Assembly (NCBI RefSeq): GCF_042453785.1
Contig: NC_091667.1
Span: 34,154,001-34,218,000, forward strand
DNA: 64,000 bases
Reading direction: 5' to 3'
DNA from: Malus domestica
Taxonomy: Eukaryota > Streptophyta > Magnoliopsida > Rosales > Rosaceae
Shown here: piece by piece, positions 58,468 to 64,000 of the stretch
Position numbering within the stretch: the first letter of the stretch is position 1
Layout: every line of letters begins with the position of its first letter
The notes under the pieces: model-generated
What the model was told of the DNA's origin: nothing
Database searches by the model: none
Seen by the model: only the letters and a program-made list of their open reading frames with translations
Made by a program: the position numbers and the translations under genes

Positions 58468-58934
58468 AATTAAATCGTAGGTATGGTCCTTTAACTTTAA
58501 TTCAATTGGAGTAATGGTCATTCAACTAAAAATTTATTATCATTGGTCTCTTAACTCATCAAAACGTGCAACTATGGTCCCTCAACTAAAAATTCATTAC
58601 CATTGGTGTCTCAACTTTAATTCAACTGGAGAAATGATCCCTTAACTTTAATCTAATTATAGCAATGGTCATTCCAACATAACTCGTTTTGACAAACATT
58701 TTGACGTAGTTGACGAAAATGACCATAATTACACACTTTAATAAGTTGAGGAACCCTAATTATATAAATGATTATTCCAACATAACTTATTTTGAAAAAA
58801 TTTTGACGAAATTAATGAAAATGATTATAACTACACATTTTGATAAGTTGAGAGACCAATGTTAATGGATTTTTAGTTGAGGGACCATTGCTCCAATTTA
58901 ATTAAAATTAAGGGACCATTGCTACAATTTACTC
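58468..58934. mobile_element. TIR element of 467 bp with empty paralogous site
   Basis: Inverted ends of over 100 bp: left AAATCGTAGGTATGGTCC and right (inverted) AAATTGTAGCAATGGTCC, both followed by CTTAA-TTTAATT-ATTGGAG. Flanks TTATTTATT (58459-58467) and TTATTTATC (58935-58943) fit a 9-bp Mutator-type duplication. Unit Q copy 1 has the single target near 34720. Confidence 0.88.
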
Positions 58935-59604
58935 TTATTTATCTATAAATTTACACCTTTACGGTTTCTGATATGGCTTTCGACTCAACGAGGATGCCTG
59001 CCCATTTCTTTATACTATGACTTTGACTCCTGTGGTACAAAATGACTTTGGTTTTTGTACCCATGGTACCTCCACTTTTGCTGCCCGCTGTTTCTGATGG
59101 CGACCCAGAGTTGGCACTATCACCCACGTTGCCCTCTGCGCAACCCGTGCCTCCAGCTGATGGGACTATACCTGAGACTAATGAGAAAGCTCCATCGCTG
59201 CAGGGCTGTTAGCTTGGGGTAGGACTCCTTGCAGGAACATGTGACCAGCCAAGTTTACTGATGCTCGGAGCACCTAAGAATTTTTGTTTGAATTATTTTT
59301 TATTTTTTATTATTAATTTTTTTTTTTCAGATGCATGGGCATTTGCATGGTTTTGTGTTTGAACTTTGGACTGTTTTCTCAAGCGTGAGGCAACCAATCA
59401 CTGCTTTATCTGAGAAAGCCTTCCAAACGAAATCTCTCCTGATTTCAAAATTAATCTTATATGGAGATTCTTTCTATTCCCTTTTGGTGTTGCTCCACTT
59501 AATTCACGGGTGGTGTTTTTTATTTTTTATTTTTTATCTATATATAAAAAGTCGGAAGAATAAAAGAGTGAAACATTAAAAAAAAATCCCACAAAATACC
59601 CCTC

Positions 59605-60386
59605 TTATTAAATCTTTTGAAAAAAAAACAATTTATAAATAAAGAAAAAAATAGTAGACCATTTGAATTTCTACTAATTAATAAAACTATCTTTGTCAAC
59701 TAAAAGAAGATGAAAAGACAACTCAATCTTCCATCACAAAAAAAAAATGATGGGCAATAATGTAATTTTACAGATTCAAATTTTACTATTTTTTAGCTCA
59801 CATACATATGATGTTAAAATACCTCCAATATTAAAATAAATAAAATAAAATAAAATAAAGCAAAAACCTTCTCCCCCCCCCCCCCAACGTTCTCTCTTTC
59901 TCCTTCTCTCCTTCTCATTTAGTTGAGCCAACGCACCTATGTTGTCAGGTCAAAAAAGTCCAATTTTTGCTCGATGTTAGAAATCTCAATCAAATGAAAA
60001 ACATTTTCCCTTCTCTTGTTAAATATTGTATGACACTCGAGTTATATTGAACTAAAAAAATGAAGTCGTTGATTTGCCCGAGAGGCCACAGTTACCGCAA
60101 GCAAACACATTAATGACGAGGAACGCATTTTTGTTATGTTACTAACACTTGTACTTGCTCTGCAAACAAAACTAATAACATTTCAGTTCAACGAGCAAAA
60201 GAAGACGAGTATAATCATAAACATTACATATCGAAGAGTGCGTGAGAAACGATCATTTAAATGTCATACAAACCATCCTTGAAGCACTCGAAAAGCTCGC
60301 TAACTCAATAACAGGGTCTAGCACATTTTTTTGTGATATTATTATTTCGCAATTGTTTGATCTCTGAGAATTGAAATCGAGTACCT
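59605..60386. other. TPP2 3' flank
   Basis: AT-rich, with a C-run at 59874-59885. 60172-60386 is the antisense of the TPP2 3' UTR and matches sequence following both P450 copies. Confidence 0.6.
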
Positions 60387-63300
60387 CTAAAAAAGAGGTA
60401 AACTGGGTGGAAAGCGAACATGCATCCATTGCCTCTCATGTGTCGCCAAATGTTGCCAACCGATCTCATCGAGCAAGGAAATCTTCAGATCGTAGAACTT
60501 CTTCTTGGGAGGCTCTCCATCGTCTTGAATTACGTCATTCAGAACCTGCACTCATAAATATGATCAGTTTAGACAGAGAGTTTTGACAATATTTCCAAGC
60601 AAATACAAACCTTGCAACAACAAATGACTAGAGGACCAGATTGTATGTTTCTACCGCGTTCCTTAATTCTTTTCCGGTTTTTCTGGCTTGGAACTTATTA
60701 CATTAACGTGTTTATTGCGCTGACATACAATTAGAACTACTCAAGCAGTTCAATCAAAAAGCGTACCAGAAAGTGCAAATGATACTGATCCTATGAGATT
60801 ATACATGGAATTAGGTGAGATGCAGTGTGCTTTTCCAAAGATTAAGCGGGGAAAGAGAAAAATACCTTCAGTGCAGTTCCATGCCTTCCAGCACGTTTCT
60901 CGCGTAGTACTGAGAGAGTTCCGTATTTGGAGGACTTGACTTCAACCCATTTTTGAAGTTCTTTAAAGTTCTTTTCAAACAAATCTGAGCCTGCTCCCCC
61001 TTCTGCACCTTCAGCCTCTGCAGGCTTATCACCCTGCAACAATAATCGGTAAGCTTGGGCTCCATTTAATTGTTAAAGACACATAAATGAAAATTAGGAG
61101 ATAAAATGCATAAGAACGTCACCACTATCGAAAAAATGGGCATAAGAAACAAATTGACTGTATAAGGAAAAAGAACAGTATAGTGAGTTCTCACTCAGCA
61201 TTCATAGGTATGGGGAAATGATCTCAGATTTGAAAATACGTATATTCATATCCGCATGGCAATCATAGAAGCTTTTCTATGAGAAATGGAAGAAAATAAA
61301 AAGTTCCTAACAAGTTTTTAAGCTCAACATCCTAGAAAGAAGCAAGCTTTACATAACCAAACATAAAACCATCTGAGGTTGACCAACTCAAATAAAATCT
61401 GGCCGTGTAACTTTCACATACTTTATACCAAACTTTAAAAACCAGAAGATTAACCTTAGATGACTATGAAAGTACTTCGAAAGAAATTAACTATTCCAAC
61501 CTGCAAAGATTCAGTCTCTGCTAGTGCCAGTCCTTTCTGGTACAATGCCTCTGCTAATTGATCACGGGTTGTCTCCATCTTCTTTTTAATTTTCTATGAC
61601 AAGAATCAGTAATATTTATTATTAACCTACCTATAGATAAACTTACGAAAAAAAGCTGGTAAGATTTGTTGATTCTCTGAAATAATTTTGGCAGCTCTTC
61701 ACAATGGTTTCAAGAAAGACGGAATAAAAACAAGAAGTATGCTTTAACAAATAACACACCTCTGCCTCTTCATCATCGGGATCACTTTTTAGTGCAAAAA
61801 ATTTTGCCAGCTCATCTATGTCAACACTGTCAACCACCTCATTTGCTGCATCAATAACCTGCAAAGCAAAGCACGTAATAAATGTTATTAAATCACTGCA
61901 TAAACAAACCCCGTACCTTGAGCTTAGAAAGGTTGTATACACCTACTATCTATACAAACTACGAATCAGTTCATCATGTATTGAAAAATGATGAAGATGG
62001 GTTATTCTGCATGGAGATCCATTGTTCATGAACAATTACCCTAAACCCAAAACATGTGGCGAGGTAATCACGTGGCAACAAACCCCACAACTTCTAGAAG
62101 TGGAACATGAATTATATTTCTTCACTTGCAAGTGAATAAAAATTTACAAAACTACATCATTCTTGGCCATATGGTTGTACCACGCTACCTCTTTTTCATG
62201 GGAGATTTTGTCCTTGTCATTGTTCCGAGAAAGTACAGCTTCCAATATCTTGGCAAGCAATGGGGTGTATTTAGGATATTCAGACTGAAAAGAGAAACAT
62301 TAGGTACACACAACATGTGAGCCATAGATGCTATAAAAACCTCAAGCATAATATAATAATCTCAATAGCTTGTCTCAACAGACTTAATAAGCAGATGCTC
62401 AATTTGAAACCAAATATAATTGTTACATACATATCTATATATGCACTGACTGGAAGTACAAATTAACAGGTCAAAATTTATAGTTCTGGAACAGATTTAA
62501 ATTAAGCTCAAATGTGAGTGTCGTGTCCATGTGTAACAAATGCAAAGTTAATGACATGTCACTCAGAAGTCAGAGCCCCACTAACCACGTTGAATGAGAC
62601 AAACTCAATGTAAGAACCCTACCATATCGACAATGCCGGAAACTGAGATCAAATAAAACTTCCTTTACATGTCATCAAATGACCTAAGATAGTTAATTCA
62701 TGATCATATTAGACCTAAATCATTTCATCTATACCATAACAATATGAGCTCTAACCTTGAGAGAAGACGATAATTTATTCCACTCCAAGCATTCTTCCTC
62801 AGTACCTTGCTTCAGGCTTGCAAGAACTTTAATCTTTGCATCTCGTACCTGATTCACAAAGTACAAACAATAAGGATCAGTATCTCAGGTATAAAGATTT
62901 GTGAACCTCAGAATCTGACAGGAAGACAAGGAGCTTTTATAATAAAGCGCCAATGTAAAGAATAGTATGAGGACTTATTAGACAAATCTGTTACCAACTT
63001 TGAAAAGCCATAAATAAGGTTAACTGAATGCATATGCTCAGTTCTAGAAGTGCTACAGAAATATTAGGTTTCTCAGCTTGGTATGAGCCACTTGAAATAA
63101 AATAAAAAATCTATTACTTAGTTAAGTCAGTGAATTTTGCTATAAATCTCCACCCAAGGGTTGGATACAGGTGGTAATGAGTAGCATTCTTTCAAACTTT
63201 TCCAATTTCAAAATCAGAAGTTACCAACCAGTTTTACCCAAAGTAACCCGCGTAAAGATCTGATGCATCCAGAACAGATGAAGAAACTAATATGTCTTAC

Positions 63301-63958
63301 ATACCTCTTCTTCTAACCGCTCAGAAACAGGCTTGGTGGAAGTAGAAGAACCTTTTCCTTTTTCCTCGTCCAGCTGTAATTGTAATGAAAACTTTTTATT
63401 ATGTCCACATGTTTTCGTCGGCTAAATAACTTATAAAAATGGTAGATCAAACCAAAGCTTAAGTCAAATGTTCAGTCACATGAGGACAAATATGATGTTG
63501 TCTTAGGAAACTAAGGATTATATATAAAAACCTTATTTGGTGGCACTATATAAGAAATTTGATAAGACACGGGGTTCTTTAGCGGATTTTTCTGCTCTCC
63601 CTTATCAACATATGATAGCTTCCCATACGAGATGGCTCCAAGTAATACAGATCCTTGTGGAGAAAACTGCACAACATATCACTAGAATTAAAATCTTTAG
63701 TGCTTACATCAAATTAAAAATAAACAAAGAACAGAAAAATACCTTTAGAAGCTTGTCTTTGGATGGTGGACCTAAATAGAATGCTTCCTTTTTCCTACCA
63801 AAGATCAAGAAGTTAAATAACATTGCAAAATGATATCATTAAACCACAAGAACAAATTATTCAGCCGCATACCCTGGAACTAATACCGAGGACTTAAAAC
63901 TACCGTTTCCCATCAAAGGGCCATCAGGTTGGGAGAAGAAGCTCAATCGGATTACATC
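60387..63958 (-). CDS. TPP2: Tripeptidyl-peptidase II, C-terminal exons (gene runs off the window)
   Basis: TPP II is a very large subtilisin-like (S8) serine peptidase that removes tripeptides from N-termini, acting after the proteasome. Ten exons are readable with GT/AG borders and matching phases: 63873-63958, 63743-63794, 63532-63666, 63305-63373, 62756-62848, 62189-62284, 61760-61858, 61501-61593, 60866-61033 and 60387-60545. Motifs in order: SFFSQPDGPLMGN, FSPQGSVLLGAISYGKLSYV, VRDAKIKVLASLKQ, SEYPKYTPLLAKILE, VIDAANEVVDSV, KKMETTRDQLAEALYQKGLA, FKELQKWVEVKSSKYGTLS and the end HERQWMHVRFPPSLPLF. No stop or frameshift was found. The catalytic triad lies in the N-terminal part outside the window. 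Partial dead copies occur at 35.8, 52.9 and 53.7 kb. Confidence 0.95.
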
Positions 63959-64000
63959 CTGGTTTGAAAAGAAATCAGAAAATTTAACAAGTAATGAAAC

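Larger units (their letters stand above)
58033..62870. repeat. Segmental duplication unit Q, copy 2
   Basis: The paralogue of 34011-37960. The HhH promoter (TATATAG near 58098) is present, but the HhH exons are not to its left. Confidence 0.9.

Noticed and set aside
60172-60386. Remnant of a third P450 gene next to the intact TPP2
   Set aside because: The similarity to P450 3' flanks is fully explained by this being the TPP2 3' region. No P450 coding sequence remains here.

Overview
This is plant nuclear DNA, most likely from a woody Rosaceae genome of the apple/pear tribe (Malus/Pyrus-like). The evidence is AT-rich intergenic DNA, GT-AG split genes with plant-type introns, plant gene families (a CYP72-clan P450, TPP2, MOR1, MTB), RTE-type LINE and Copia elements, and very abundant small MITEs of a kind I associate with apple. 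The genus is inference. Nothing prokaryotic or viral is present.

Left part (1-24 kb), mostly repeats and dead genes. Positions 1-2560 are a nested tandem-repeat field (about 914-, 217- and 65-bp periods) leading into a 224-aa coiled-coil ORF (2699-3373). A nearly complete RTE-like LINE follows on the minus strand (3634-6792). From 11.69 to 15.78 kb two broken gene pieces lie head to head: an MTB/METTL14-like fragment (minus) and an intron-containing MOR1 (XMAP215-type) fragment (plus). The rest, to 24 kb, is AT-rich DNA with MITEs, a putative solo LTR and a MULE with long TIRs and a 9-bp target duplication (20509-21626).

Right part (24-64 kb), a history of segmental duplication. Unit P (MITE-like upstream block, tandem-repeat block, P450) occurs at about 24.3-30.9 kb and again at about 38.1-52.9 kb. 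The first P450 copy is an intact four-exon gene (511 aa). The second is a pseudogene with at least three frameshifts and a 4.04-kb non-autonomous LTR element in intron 2. Unit Q (promoter of a small helix-hairpin-helix gene, spacer, TPP2 exons) occurs at about 34.0-38.0 kb and 58.0-62.9 kb. The TPP2 copy at the right end is an intact 3' part of a gene that continues past the window. The copy at 35.8-37.9 kb is dead (lost splice acceptor, nonsense codon), and a third TPP2 last-exon fragment follows P450-B. P450 and TPP2 were evidently convergent neighbours before duplication: the sequence after both P450 stops matches the antisense of the TPP2 3' region.

Mobile elements decorate one copy and not the other, which gives paralogous empty sites and an order of events: a MULE in copy A of unit P (24637-26035), a Copia element in copy B of the same unit (38225-43722), and MITEs at 34951, 37148 and 58468 in one copy of unit Q each. 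A 1.44-kb solo LTR with perfect 5-bp TSDs sits at 31132-32570. The genes that look functional are P450-A, the 117-aa HhH gene (32594-33552, minus) and TPP2.
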